5,888 nt of DNA from an uncultured Halioglobus sp. (GTDB lineage: Bacteria; Pseudomonadota; Gammaproteobacteria; Pseudomonadales; Halieaceae): NCBI GenBank assembly GCA_905480565.1, contig CAJQQW010000363.1, positions 1 to 5,888 of the forward strand, given 5' to 3'. Shown here one piece after another: positions 5,739 through 5,888 of this stretch (its first letter is position 1; each line of letters starts with the position of its first letter). The position numbers and the translations under genes were made by a program. The notes under the pieces were generated by a model. The model ran no database searches. It was not told where the DNA came from and saw only the letters and a program-made list of their open reading frames with translations.

Positions 5739-5888
5739 GAAATCGAACAGACGCTGTGAATCCCGGTTTCCAGCCGGTTAGACATACCCGCGCTCACAGG
5801 ACCGTGGTCGCACTGGAGCCAGTGGCCCACGCTCTGCCAGGTGTGTTATCAATTCGGTCCTGACCAGCGCTCTACCTTGGCTCGACTG

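Larger units (their letters stand above)
5665..5888. other. Upstream region of the oxidoreductase, window edge
   Basis: No confident gene lies here. It holds the ribosome binding site, two palindromes close to the start, and a third, CACTGG-AG-CCAGTG, at 5811-5824. On the minus strand two frames enter from the right edge: one of 36 codons closes at TAA 5780-5778, the other of 12 codons closes at TGA 5851-5849 followed at once by TAA. Either could be the tail of a neighbouring gene, but the stretch is too short to decide. Confidence 0.4.

Noticed and set aside
5778..5888. A 36-codon minus-strand frame entering from the right edge, closing at TAA 5780-5778
   Set aside because: It is too short to recognise, and a competing 12-codon frame ending in tandem stops is equally plausible; neither can be called a gene tail from this window.
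1..5888. CRISPR array, insertion sequence, toxin-antitoxin or defence gene
   Set aside because: No regularly spaced repeats, transposase, terminal inverted repeats or small gene pairs were seen.

Overview
This window looks like a stretch of chromosome from a free-living, probably marine gammaproteobacterium. G+C is moderate (a little over half, judged by eye). The organism assignment is an inference from the protein types: a bacterial Coq4-like protein, a membrane-anchored DUF900 hydrolase, a lipoprotein of a family I associate with uncharacterised proteobacterial proteins, and a zinc-less MDR oxidoreductase. No rRNA, tRNA, CRISPR array, insertion sequence, phage or defence gene was found.

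Layout, left to right. (1) Positions 1-1187, minus strand: the first ~395 codons of a membrane-anchored alpha/beta hydrolase of the DUF900 type, whose C-terminus runs off the left edge. (2) 1188-1477: a 290-base gap with no gene and only a weak promoter candidate. (3) 1478-2245, minus: a Coq4-family protein with an intact HDxxHx11E metal-site motif. A strong Shine-Dalgarno and an extended -10 box place its start at a GTG at 2245, not at the longer ATG at 2332. (4) 2246-2411: a divergent promoter region with a GC-rich dyad. (5) 2412-4265, plus: a 617-residue predicted outer-membrane lipoprotein with a duplicated ~90-residue module and four P-x-GW motifs; its function is unknown. (6) 4266-4557: a convergent gap with four hairpins, two of which may act as terminators, one per strand. 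(7) 4558-5664, minus: a 368-residue zinc-less MDR-family NAD(P)H oxidoreductase. (8) 5665-5888: its upstream region, with three short palindromes.

The four genes do not form one operon: they lie -, -, +, -, with gaps of about 290, 166 and 292 bases. No joint pathway can be read from the window. The only regulatory link the sequence suggests is the shared intergenic region between the Coq4-like gene and the lipoprotein gene. I did not find a clear new multi-gene system. The least explained item is the repeat-built lipoprotein.
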